Position numbers and translations under genes: made by a program. The notes under the pieces were generated by a model. It saw only the letters and a program-made list of their open reading frames with translations. It ran no database searches and had not been told where the DNA came from. From positions 1 to 64,000 of the forward strand of contig CAMDNE010000002.1 in assembly GCA_945902745.1 (NCBI GenBank): DNA of 64,000 nucleotides, in the 5' to 3' direction. Each line of letters starts with the position of its first letter. The stretch's first letter is position 1. The DNA is from Chitinophaga pinensis. Lineage in GTDB: Bacteria; Bacteroidota; Bacteroidia; Flavobacteriales_D; Crocinitomicaceae. This document shows positions 9,584 through 18,635 of this stretch, piece by piece.

Positions 9584-9958
9584 ATGAAAAAGTTAACTGT
9601 ATTATTTATGTTGTTTAATGTGTTTATTTCTTTTTCACAAAATACTGAAATAGCATCAAACATTATTGAGCCAGAGTTTCCTGGTGGAATTTCTGCTCAA
9701 TTACAGTTTATTAGTAAAAATTTGAAATATCCCAAAGTGGATATTGACAATATGGTAACTGGAAAAGTTGAGTTAGTTTTCATGGTTGAAAAAGACGGAA
9801 GTCTTTATGATATTCGTATTTCCAAAGGTTTAACCGAGACTATTAATACAGAAGCAATTCGATTAATAAAATCAATGCCTAATTGGATTCCAGGTACTAT
9901 TGACGGATTAAAAACGAGGCAAGAATTTACCTTACCCATAAATTTTTCGTTGAATTAA
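9584..9958 (+). CDS. stand-alone TonB C-terminal domain protein
   Basis: PEFPGGISAQLQFISKNLKYP...GKVELVFMVEKDGSL...IRLIKSMPNWIPGTIDG...FTLPINFSLN matches the TonB_C pattern; signal peptide, no Pro-rich linker. Confidence 0.85.
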   Translation: MKKLTVLFMLFNVFISFSQNTEIASNIIEPEFPGGISAQLQFISKNLKYPKVDIDNMVTGKVELVFMVEKDGSLYDIRISKGLTETINTEAIRLIKSMPNWIPGTIDGLKTRQEFTLPINFSLN

Positions 9959-9970
9959 ATATAAGTTAAA

Positions 9971-11101
9971 ATGATAAATATATATAAGATTATTCTTTAC
10001 ATTTTGATTGGATTTGTTGTTGCTTCTTGCTCAACGCCAACGACCATTGAGGAGGCAGAAACGCAGCCAGCCGCCGAAAGAATCCTTTCTAAGGGGTTTA
10101 TTGGTCAGACATTTTCTAATAATTCAACTGACTCTTTTGGACAGACCAAACAAGAGTTTTCATTTGAAAAAAATGGCGTTGGAACATATTATGTCGCTTG
10201 GACTGTAAGCTCCACTTTACATGAAGATTTGGGGGATATGAGCTGGGAGATTAATGAAGGGAAGATTCATGTTCATTATACTTACAAATCTTCAGATGGC
10301 ATAATGAGTTCAGAAGAAGACGTGTTTACATATAATAAGCAAAGAAATGAACTAATCTCTACAAGTAATAATTCGAAGGTTTTTAATGCAGTTCATTCAA
10401 ATTCTGGTTCTAAGCAAAATGATAAAGCAGATGAATTCTCAAAGAAATTATCTGGAATTTCAGATGACAATCAAAGTTTTAAGGATAAAACTTATTTTAT
10501 TCAGACTGATTATTCATACATAGAAAATAATGGGAATTTAAAAAAGCAAAATAACAAAATTATTTCTTGGAGTTTTGAATTGACTAATGATTTAGTTAAA
10601 ATTTTGATGGTGGTAGATAAGGAACATAAGTTTACTGGACATTATATTTCAAATTCTCAATTAGAAATGAGAAAATCTGATGGCAGGAAATATTGTGTTT
10701 TCGAAATTTCAAATAATGAACTACTGCAGGTTTTTGCTTCTGGCGACACTTGGCATCACCAAATTCAAAATAGGAGGCAAGAGGGTGGTGATTCATACGA
10801 TGAAGCCCAATATAATCGCCAACAGGAACAGGCTGAATATGAATCTAGTCAGGCATATTATAATTCCAGTACAATATCAGAAAAAGTAATGACGTTTGTT
10901 GAGTGTTCCTGTGGCTCCCACGACTGCGGAATAAATTTCACTGACGAAGACGGTGATAACCATGAATTTTTTCAAGGTGAGATTAAAGATTATGATTTTG
11001 GTTGTCCAAGGAATGTGAAATATATAAACAGGAAATTTAGAATAAAATTTGAATTAGGATCTAGAGGAAACGAAACACTTCTTTCAATTTCTCTTTTATA
11101 G
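9971..11101 (+). CDS. hypothetical lipoprotein with Cys-rich C-terminal module
   Basis: Lipobox VASC; C-terminal KVMTFVECSCGSHDCGINFTDEDG resembles the C-terminus of 516..1481. Confidence 0.7.
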   Translation: MINIYKIILYILIGFVVASCSTPTTIEEAETQPAAERILSKGFIGQTFSNNSTDSFGQTKQEFSFEKNGVGTYYVAWTVSSTLHEDLGDMSWEINEGKIHVHYTYKSSDGIMSSEEDVFTYNKQRNELISTSNNSKVFNAVHSNSGSKQNDKADEFSKKLSGISDDNQSFKDKTYFIQTDYSYIENNGNLKKQNNKIISWSFELTNDLVKILMVVDKEHKFTGHYISNSQLEMRKSDGRKYCVFEISNNELLQVFASGDTWHHQIQNRRQEGGDSYDEAQYNRQQEQAEYESSQAYYNSSTISEKVMTFVECSCGSHDCGINFTDEDGDNHEFFQGEIKDYDFGCPRNVKYINRKFRIKFELGSRGNETLLSISLL

Positions 11102-11186
11102 TGAAATCATTTTCGTTCTTAACATCTTAGAATAAAAAAAAAGGAACACTCTCGTATTCCTTTCTTCAAATTACATTCAAATATTC

Positions 11187-11693
11187 TTAATGCTGATGCC
11201 CATGCTCTCCATGCACATGTCCATGACTAATTTCTTCTTCCAATGCTTCTCTTAATTCAAGAATTTCACCAATGAAATGTAAATCAGTTCCAGCTAATGG
11301 GTGATTAAAATCCATTTTCATTAATTCTGAGGTGATTTCTAGTACACGACCTCTTAATTGGTTGCCTTCATTGTCCGACATTGGAATTAAAGACCCAATC
11401 GGGAAATATTTTTCATCAAATACACCTGATTCGTCATTGAATACATCCAATGGAATCATTGCAATTTGGTTTTCATCAAAATCACCGTAAGCGTTTTCAG
11501 AAACAATTACAACTTCAAAAGTATCACCTACTTTTTTACCATCGATGCTAGCTTCGAATTCAGGAATCATAGATCCAACACCATACAAAAATACCATTGG
11601 ATTTTCTGTTGTTGTTTCCTCGATTGTCTCACCAGTTTTGTGATTGGATAGTTTGTATGTCAACGAAACTACCTTGTTATTTTGAATTTTCAT
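11187..11693 (-). CDS. FKBP-type peptidyl-prolyl cis-trans isomerase, SlyD-like
   Basis: VSLTYKLSNHKTGETIEETT...FLYGVGSMIPEFEASIDGKKVGDTFEV...NHPLAGTDLHFIGEI; His-rich tail HGHVHGEHGHQH. Confidence 0.92.
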   Translation of the reverse strand: MKIQNNKVVSLTYKLSNHKTGETIEETTTENPMVFLYGVGSMIPEFEASIDGKKVGDTFEVVIVSENAYGDFDENQIAMIPLDVFNDESGVFDEKYFPIGSLIPMSDNEGNQLRGRVLEITSELMKMDFNHPLAGTDLHFIGEILELREALEEEISHGHVHGEHGHQH

Positions 11694-11718
11694 AAGGGTA
11701 CTTTTTAAAATAATGGGG

Positions 11719-11726
11719 CAAATATA
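11719..11726 (-). promoter_or_regulatory. -7 box TATATTTG upstream of the FKBP gene
   Basis: + strand caaatata; exact TAnnTTTG on the minus strand upstream of the start at 11693. Confidence 0.5.
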
Positions 11727-11806
11727 AGGAGAAAGTTTAGTTGTCTTAAAAATAGTTTAGAACTATTTTATTTAAGTGCAGTTAAGATTCAGATTAAAAA
11801 ATAAAA

Positions 11807-11854
11807 GCCACAGATTCACAGATTAGTTTTTTGATAAATCTGTGAATCTGTGGC
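11807..11854. repeat. perfect inverted repeat GCCACAGATTCACAGATT / AATCTGTGAATCTGTGGC, probable pepF-side terminator hairpin
   Basis: 18-nt perfect arms, 12-nt loop, minus-strand T-rich tract after it; core word recurs at 35.2-35.5 kb. Confidence 0.85.
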
Positions 11855-11874
11855 AATAAATAAGTCTCGTTTAA

Positions 11875-13584
11875 TTATAACTTCTGCAATTCATTTTTAA
11901 CAAAATCAGCTAGTTCTTTTAAATATTCCTCCGTGAAGTCAAATTTAATTCCAGCAGTAGCATAGATCTCAGGAATCGATTTCGTATATCCTAAACGCAA
12001 TGCATTTTTGTAATCTTCAATCGCTTTCGGAAAATCTGTCATACTGTTTTTCCAAACTCCTAAAGCACCCAATTGCGCTATTGCATATTCAATATAATAG
12101 AACGGAACTTCAAACAAATGCATTTGTCGTTGCCATGCTGTTGCTTGAACTTCTTCATAACCCGTCCAATCCGTTAAACCAGTACCGTATTCTTTGGAAA
12201 TAAGCATCCATTTGGCATGACGTTCAGCAACAGAATGCTGAGGGTTTTCATATACCCAATGCTGAAATTCATCGATTTGAGCAATCCAAGGCATGATTTT
12301 TAAAATAGATTCTAACTGCTCTTTTTTAGCGCGTTTAAAATCATCTTCATTCGCGTAAAATTCATTCCAAAGGTTCATTGTCAATAATTCCATCGACATA
12401 GATGCTAATTCAGCTACTTCTGAAGGTAAACTTTTAAATCCTGTTAATTCCAAATCACGGCTCAAGAATGAATGCACAGCATGACCACCTTCATGAACCA
12501 TCGTTACAAGATCTCTTTGCGCGCCAACTGCATTCATGAAAATAAAAGGAACGCCAATTTCATAAAGAGGGTAGTTGTATCCACCTGGAGCTTTTCCTTC
12601 TTTTGAATCTAAATCCAAATAAGACATTTCATCCATTGTAGTCAAACAATCACTGAAATAGGCGTCAATTTCACGAAACATATTAATAGTTCCTGATAAG
12701 AGCTCTTTTCCTGTATTAAAAGGCTTCAAAGGTTGTTTTCCATCTGGATCAACTTCTGAATCCCAAGGTTTAAATTTGTCTTTACCTAGTTTTGTGAGTT
12801 TTTCTTGCTGTAAAATTTTGACAATCGGAACAATTTGTTTTTTAATTGCGCTATGGAAATTCAAACAATCTTCTTTCGTGTAATCAAATCTCCCTAATTC
12901 TTGAAATTTGTAATCTCTATAATTTGCGAAACCAGCATTTACAGCAACTTGGTGGCGACGCTCAATTAAATCAGTATATAGCTTGTCTAATTGATCGATG
13001 TCTTCACTTCTTCGGGTCGACATTTTTTCAAATATTTCTTTTCGCAAGTTCTCATCCGTTTCTTTTAATAGGGAAGAGGCTTTTTGCATTGTAAGTGTTT
13101 CTCCTTTATGTTCAATTGTCTGAGCTGCTGAAATTGATCCAAAAAGTTGACTTTTCTCATTGATTTCGGCTTCGATTGCAATGTTTTCTTCACGATAAAG
13201 TTCCAACGCAGTTTTAACGGAACGGAAATAGATTTGATAATCTTGATCTTTATTGAATTCACTAAAGAAAGCTGAATCAATCATTTTCTTGTTGAGTTTG
13301 TCTTCAAATGGTGCTAATTCTGGCTGAATCTTTGTCACAAAGAAGGTGTAAGCTTCACTGAGTTCTTCTTTTCGTGTATCAATGGTCATCTTAATATATC
13401 TCCATGCAGCATCTTCTTCTAAAACTGCTTCAAGTTCAGATTTGTCAACTAGCCAATTTTTATAATTTTCTTTCGTATCAATCGAACGATTAACCAAATC
13501 TTCAAATGACGGCTTTATTTTCTCCCAAGAATCTATCACAAGATTTTCCGCGACAAATACTCTCTTATTTTTTGTTATTTTCAT
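11875..13584 (-). CDS. M3 family oligoendopeptidase (PepF-like)
   Basis: HEGGHAVHSFLS zinc motif and M3 domain organisation; 569 aa. Confidence 0.92.
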   Translation of the reverse strand: MKITKNKRVFVAENLVIDSWEKIKPSFEDLVNRSIDTKENYKNWLVDKSELEAVLEEDAAWRYIKMTIDTRKEELSEAYTFFVTKIQPELAPFEDKLNKKMIDSAFFSEFNKDQDYQIYFRSVKTALELYREENIAIEAEINEKSQLFGSISAAQTIEHKGETLTMQKASSLLKETDENLRKEIFEKMSTRRSEDIDQLDKLYTDLIERRHQVAVNAGFANYRDYKFQELGRFDYTKEDCLNFHSAIKKQIVPIVKILQQEKLTKLGKDKFKPWDSEVDPDGKQPLKPFNTGKELLSGTINMFREIDAYFSDCLTTMDEMSYLDLDSKEGKAPGGYNYPLYEIGVPFIFMNAVGAQRDLVTMVHEGGHAVHSFLSRDLELTGFKSLPSEVAELASMSMELLTMNLWNEFYANEDDFKRAKKEQLESILKIMPWIAQIDEFQHWVYENPQHSVAERHAKWMLISKEYGTGLTDWTGYEEVQATAWQRQMHLFEVPFYYIEYAIAQLGALGVWKNSMTDFPKAIEDYKNALRLGYTKSIPEIYATAGIKFDFTEEYLKELADFVKNELQKL

Positions 13585-13594
13585 GATTGTATTG

Positions 13595-13635
13595 AAAAAA
13601 AAAGCCGCTCCTGAATTTATCGAGGGGCGGCTTTT
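13595..13635 (-). terminator. terminator downstream of the DUF5606 gene
   Basis: gccgctcc...ggggcggc stem flanked by A/T tracts. Confidence 0.7.
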
Positions 13636-13665
13636 AAAGTTATAATTTCACTTAATCTATTTCTG

Positions 13666-14253
13666 TTATTTACCTCTGCTAGTGCTTGTCTTTGTAGCAG
13701 TGACTTTTTTAGCAGCTCCTGGTTTTACTACTTTCGCAGCACCTGATGCTTTTGGTTTTGCAGCTACAGCTTTTTTAGCAGGTGCTTTTTTTACTGGGGC
13801 AGCTTCTTCAGTTGATTCAGCATCTTTTTTCGCCTTTGGAGCTTTTTTCTCAGCAACTTCTTCTTTTACAAGCAATTTAAGATTTCCAGATTTTTGCAAA
13901 AGGTTATACCATTGGAACATCTTTTTTACATCCGAAGGATAGACTCTTTCTTGATCGTAATTTGGTAGAATTTCTAACAAATAGCTTTGCAAAACGGTTA
14001 AATCTTCCTTATGAGAAGGACATTCTTTACCACCTTCTTTGTCGTAAACCGCTTTTAACAATGTACGCAAAGGAGCGTCATCATCATATGTGTAGATAGA
14101 AATATCATCTAATGCAGAAATTTTATCTGTAGCATATGCTGGAAAGCGTTTACTATCGATTAATGACTCCACAATGATGTTGTTCTTACCTTGTGCGATT
14201 ACTTTAAAAAGACCTGGTCTTCCTGAAATTGCAATTATACCTGTTAAATCCAT
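13666..14253 (-). CDS. DUF5606 protein with Lys/Ala-rich histone-H1-like tail
   Basis: MDLTGIIAISGRPGLFKVIAQGKNNIIVESLID; C-terminal KKAPAKKAVAAKPKASGAAKVVKPGAAKKVTATK. Confidence 0.8.
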   Translation of the reverse strand: MDLTGIIAISGRPGLFKVIAQGKNNIIVESLIDSKRFPAYATDKISALDDISIYTYDDDAPLRTLLKAVYDKEGGKECPSHKEDLTVLQSYLLEILPNYDQERVYPSDVKKMFQWYNLLQKSGNLKLLVKEEVAEKKAPKAKKDAESTEEAAPVKKAPAKKAVAAKPKASGAAKVVKPGAAKKVTATKTSTSRGK

Positions 14254-14297
14254 TCTTATTTATTTACGCGTCAAAAGTATAAAATATTTTTTTCAAT

Positions 14298-16868
14298 TTA
14301 CATTCTTGTGATTTTTGAATAAATCTTTTCTGATTCAAATTCAATTATTACATGATAAATCCCACTTGGATATCCAGCAATTGAATATTTTTTGTCTCCT
14401 AAATTATTAATTGTTAGCTCCTTACCGTTCTCAGAGAAAATCCGAATGGATACAATCTTTTGTTCAGAAAGAATTGTGAAATAATCGTTAGTCGGATTAG
14501 GAAATAACATAATTTCTTGCGAATCAATGCTGTTTAGTCCTAAAGTGATTGTCATTGGTGGTGTTTCGGAAATACAACCATCAACACTTGTGCAGTAACA
14601 TGTGTATGTTCCAAATGGTGCTGTTATGTCTAAAGTTTGATTGGTCGCTCCAGGAATATCCGTTCCATTTAGTGTCCATTGATAATCAGTAAATGACAAT
14701 GAAGCCAATGTGTTTCCTGATTGCATAATTGGCAAAATTGGCAATAATGGCAATTGTGTTACTGTTAAAGTATCACTTTGAAAAGCACAACCTCTTGTAC
14801 TATAAACTAGTGCAGAGTAGTCTCCTGCAGTTGATATTGTATCTGTTAGTCCTATTCCACCATTGGACCAAATAGCAGTCATTAATGGGGAAGAGGAGCT
14901 TAATGCTAAAATTGATGGAGGATTTCCACATGTTACATTTGAACCTAGCACTGTTGCAGTGAATTCAGTCGCTTGTAATAAATTCAAAGCATGCGGTTTG
15001 CCATATCCGTAAGAATTATTTGGAACAACTCCTGTATATGAATCTGTAAATGACGTTGCTATTAAATCTGATTTAAATGAAGCGTAATTTGCTTTATTAC
15101 ATTTCTCAAGATATAGAGCTGCTATTCCAGCAACACAAGGTGAAGCCATAGAAGTTCCACCGTTCCTAGCATGCCAACCACCCGAATCAATTAACGTATT
15201 GTATGCTGGGTTTGTCAATAACCAAAAAGGAGCAGCGGTTAGTGATACATCTCCAGAGGCACTGATGTCTGGCTTGGTTAATCCGTGTCTGCTTGGACCG
15301 ACACTAGAATTTGGACTTAATTTCCCCGGAGGAGTCATGTCCGTTGGTGGATAATATTGGTTACCGTTGTTATCAATGTGACCAAGTCTGTTTCTGACGT
15401 TTCCTACCGTTATTACCTTTTCAGAACAAGCCCAATTTGACACGATTGTTTGCAGTGAATCAGGCATGTGATAATGAATAATTTCTGGCAAAACCGAAGG
15501 TGATGGCAATGTTGTGATTAAATTATTTAATCCAAGCCAAGCTCCGCTCCATAAGTCATATTTCCCTGAACCAGTTGTAGAAAAACGGAAATTATAAGCA
15601 GTCGAATCTACATTACTAAAATAGGCTTCCATGTGGTAATTACCATCAATCAATTCAGTGTAAATCTCAATTGTGGCAATTCTATTTCCATTTGAATTGT
15701 AAATTGTATCGAGAATTGGTGTTCCAACAGATGCTTGTGCAGGACGATAAATAGTTGAGCCTCTTAAACCGTATAAAGGAGAGGGTAAGTCAGCACCAAA
15801 AGCATAATTAAAAACACCGTCTGAAAGATCTGACCATAAATCGAAATAAATATGATTTGCTCCAAATGCAGCGCTAGCACTAGGATTGTTTTGAAGCCAA
15901 ACAAATGAAGTGTCAGCATCAACATTTCCTGTAACATGGTATTTGCCCTTAGCTCCTGCATTTCCCGCCGCTCCAACAACGATTCTACCAGGATGTTCGT
16001 CTAAAAGCGTTTCGATATAATCGGTTGCAGGATCATTTCCATCATGACTTCCTAAATAAGATCCAAGACTTAAATTAACAATCGCTGGCATTCCCATAGA
16101 ATCTGCCACTTTAAAAATATAATCACAAGCGTCTGCAATCGTTAATGACCAATTAGGGAGATTAAAATTAGATTCAACAATTATAATACGTGAATTTGGC
16201 GCCATTCCTTTATTTGAACCATTAGCAAATCCATTTGCAGATCCCATTCCTGCAACTGTTGTTCCATGAGCAGAACCTTCCTCAGTACTTGTGCATGTTC
16301 CATTGTTTATTTGCGCGCTGTCCCATACAATTCCATAATTATACGGTTGTGGTATTGTTCCACCAACATTTGTTGAATGATCCCAATAACGCATCACACG
16401 TGTATTTCCATTAGCATCAATGAAATCTGGGTGATTCCAATCTATTCCCTGGTCTACATAACCTATAATTACATTGTCCCCCGTATAAATACTATTTAAG
16501 CCGCCAGTTCCATCGTGAACAGGTTTCACATGATGAGTCACAAGTGCTGTGTCGCCCAAAGCAACTGGAGGGGCGTATTCAAAATAATAATTCTTTAATT
16601 CTTTTGATTTTGTTTTATCATCAATCCATTTTGCAGTTGTTGAAATGAATAACCAACTTGAAGAACTGTATTTAATCGTGATGTTATCTTTGTTAAGAAG
16701 GCTAATGGTTTCTTCATTATTTGGGACACAAAAAGTAGAAATAGATTTTGGTGAAGTTTCTAAAAGATGTTGAAATCCAAATTTATGTTGTTGTGAAAAG
16801 ATATAACTTGAAGAACTTCCTATTATAAAAAACAGAAGTAGCGCTTTCACTTGAATTGATTGTACCAT
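14298..16868 (-). CDS. S8 family serine peptidase with T9SS type A sorting domain
   Basis: Catalytic motifs YVDQGIDWNHPD, GSAHGTTVAGM, GGTSMASPCVAG; C-terminal LFPNPTNDYFTI...YPSGIYHVIIEFESEKIYSKITRM. Confidence 0.93.
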   Translation of the reverse strand: MVQSIQVKALLLFFIIGSSSSYIFSQQHKFGFQHLLETSPKSISTFCVPNNEETISLLNKDNITIKYSSSSWLFISTTAKWIDDKTKSKELKNYYFEYAPPVALGDTALVTHHVKPVHDGTGGLNSIYTGDNVIIGYVDQGIDWNHPDFIDANGNTRVMRYWDHSTNVGGTIPQPYNYGIVWDSAQINNGTCTSTEEGSAHGTTVAGMGSANGFANGSNKGMAPNSRIIIVESNFNLPNWSLTIADACDYIFKVADSMGMPAIVNLSLGSYLGSHDGNDPATDYIETLLDEHPGRIVVGAAGNAGAKGKYHVTGNVDADTSFVWLQNNPSASAAFGANHIYFDLWSDLSDGVFNYAFGADLPSPLYGLRGSTIYRPAQASVGTPILDTIYNSNGNRIATIEIYTELIDGNYHMEAYFSNVDSTAYNFRFSTTGSGKYDLWSGAWLGLNNLITTLPSPSVLPEIIHYHMPDSLQTIVSNWACSEKVITVGNVRNRLGHIDNNGNQYYPPTDMTPPGKLSPNSSVGPSRHGLTKPDISASGDVSLTAAPFWLLTNPAYNTLIDSGGWHARNGGTSMASPCVAGIAALYLEKCNKANYASFKSDLIATSFTDSYTGVVPNNSYGYGKPHALNLLQATEFTATVLGSNVTCGNPPSILALSSSSPLMTAIWSNGGIGLTDTISTAGDYSALVYSTRGCAFQSDTLTVTQLPLLPILPIMQSGNTLASLSFTDYQWTLNGTDIPGATNQTLDITAPFGTYTCYCTSVDGCISETPPMTITLGLNSIDSQEIMLFPNPTNDYFTILSEQKIVSIRIFSENGKELTINNLGDKKYSIAGYPSGIYHVIIEFESEKIYSKITRM

Positions 16869-16987
16869 TTGTAATTGATTTAAACCTTAAGACGTAAATA
16901 TAAACCGAAAGGTTAAAAAAAGCGCTTTCAATTAAAACTTTATTTTTAATTTTCAGAAATTAATTCACATTTACAGAAAAGATCAAT

Positions 16988-18580
16988 ATGAAAAAAAGAT
17001 TCATTCGTTTAAGTTTAGTTGTGTTCACTTTTGGAATCTCGAATTTATTTTATGCTCAAGAAAATAAAGAGATTGTAAACTGGTATAACGGAAAAGGTCC
17101 AGGAATGGAGACTGAAAAGGCATATAAAATGCTTAAGAAAAGAAAGTCTTCAACTGTTGTGGTTGCTGTTATTGACTCTGGTGTAGATATTGAACACAAA
17201 GATCTTCAAGGTAAAATTTGGGTCAATAAAGATGAAATCCCAAAAAACGGAATTGATGATGATAAGAATGGCTACATTGATGATGTAAATGGTTGGAGTT
17301 TTCTTGGGAATTCAAAAGGGGAAAATCTGAATGAAGCAAATCTAGAGAAAACGCGAATTTTAAGAGATTTGTCAAAGAAATTTGATGGTGTTGATCCAAC
17401 AACTTTGGCTGGTTCTGAAAAAGAGAGCTACGATTTATACTTAAAAGTAAAAGAGGAAGTAGCTGCCGAATTAGAAAGCTACTCTTCTTATTTAGGTCAA
17501 ATGGACATGATCGCAATGATGATGGAACAAGTCCCTACAATGGTTGGTACTGCAATGGGTAAAGCAGACTACACATTGAAAGATTTGCAAAAATGGAATC
17601 CAACGGATGAACAAAATCAGCAATTAAAGCAATTTGCGTTGGCAATGAAGACAGGAGAACTTACTCCAGAAGTTATTGCTGAACAAAAAACTCAAATTGA
17701 GCAAATGGTTAACTTTAATTTGAATGTTGAATTTGATGACCGTGCGCTAATTGGTGATAATCCTCATGATTTCTCAGATACAAAATATGGAAATCCTGAT
17801 GTTGAAGGTCCAGATGCATTGCACGGAACTCACGTTGGTGGAATCATTGGAGCAATTAGAGGAAACAATCTTGGTGGTGACGGAGTTGCTGAAAATGTAT
17901 TGCTAATGGCTGTAAGAGCCGTTCCTAATGGAGATGAATCGGATAAAGATATTGCACTTGCTGTGAGATATGCTGTTGATAATGGCGCTACTGTAATTAA
18001 TATGTCTTTTGGAAAAGGATATTCACCACACCAAAAAGAAGTATATGAGGCATTTAAATATGCTGATTCAAAAGGTGTGTTGTTAGTGCATGCTGCTGGA
18101 AATGATAATGCAGACGTTGATAGCAATCCAAATTTCCCAACTTCAATGTATACCTTTCAAAAAGAAAAATTGGATTTATTCATAACAATTGGAGCGTCGA
18201 CTCGATTTAGTAAGGAAAAATTAGCTGCGTCATTCTCTAATTACGGTCAAACGAAAGTAGATGTTTTTGCACCTGGATTTGAAATATACAACAGTGTTCC
18301 ACAAAGTGAATATAAAAAATTGCAAGGAACATCAATGGCAGCGCCTATGGTTGCTGGAGTTGCTGCAATGCTTCAAAGCTATTTCCCAACATTATCGATG
18401 AATGAGATTAAAGATGTAATGCTTAAATCTGCTAAATCATATAAAGGCACTAAACAAATGAAACCAGGTTCTGAAGATCTAGTTGATTTTGGAACATTAT
18501 CTACAACTGGAGCAGTAATCAATGTGAAAAACGCAGTTAAAATGTGTTTAGCGTTGGAGAAAACAAAAGCTGTAAAATAA
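16988..18580 (+). CDS. S8 family serine peptidase
   Basis: AVIDSGVDIEHKDL, HGTHVGGIIGA, GTSMAAPMVAG. Confidence 0.93.
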   Translation: MKKRFIRLSLVVFTFGISNLFYAQENKEIVNWYNGKGPGMETEKAYKMLKKRKSSTVVVAVIDSGVDIEHKDLQGKIWVNKDEIPKNGIDDDKNGYIDDVNGWSFLGNSKGENLNEANLEKTRILRDLSKKFDGVDPTTLAGSEKESYDLYLKVKEEVAAELESYSSYLGQMDMIAMMMEQVPTMVGTAMGKADYTLKDLQKWNPTDEQNQQLKQFALAMKTGELTPEVIAEQKTQIEQMVNFNLNVEFDDRALIGDNPHDFSDTKYGNPDVEGPDALHGTHVGGIIGAIRGNNLGGDGVAENVLLMAVRAVPNGDESDKDIALAVRYAVDNGATVINMSFGKGYSPHQKEVYEAFKYADSKGVLLVHAAGNDNADVDSNPNFPTSMYTFQKEKLDLFITIGASTRFSKEKLAASFSNYGQTKVDVFAPGFEIYNSVPQSEYKKLQGTSMAAPMVAGVAAMLQSYFPTLSMNEIKDVMLKSAKSYKGTKQMKPGSEDLVDFGTLSTTGAVINVKNAVKMCLALEKTKAVK

Positions 18581-18600
18581 TCCGATTAAACCTTAACTTG

Positions 18601-18628
18601 AAGGCTATCCGTTTTGGGTAGCCTTTTT
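18601..18628 (+). terminator. terminator after the S8 peptidase gene
   Basis: aaggctatcc-gttttg-ggtagcctttttaa. Confidence 0.8.
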
Positions 18629-18635
18629 AATTTAA

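Noticed and set aside
10008-10208. Plus-strand 66-aa ORF overlapping 9971..11101
   Set aside because: Out-of-frame overlap with a better supported lipoprotein.
75-11101. Integrated element using tRNA-Met as attachment site
   Set aside because: I found no repeat of the tRNA 3' end at the far side of the cluster and no integrase, so an island by tRNA integration is not supported.
16838-16932. AGCGCTTTCA occurring twice around the divergent protease promoter region
   Set aside because: One copy lies inside the signal-peptide coding region; a 10-mer match is too weak to call an operator.
17830-18126. Minus-strand 98-aa ORF
   Set aside because: Antisense to the S8 peptidase catalytic region; no recognisable family.
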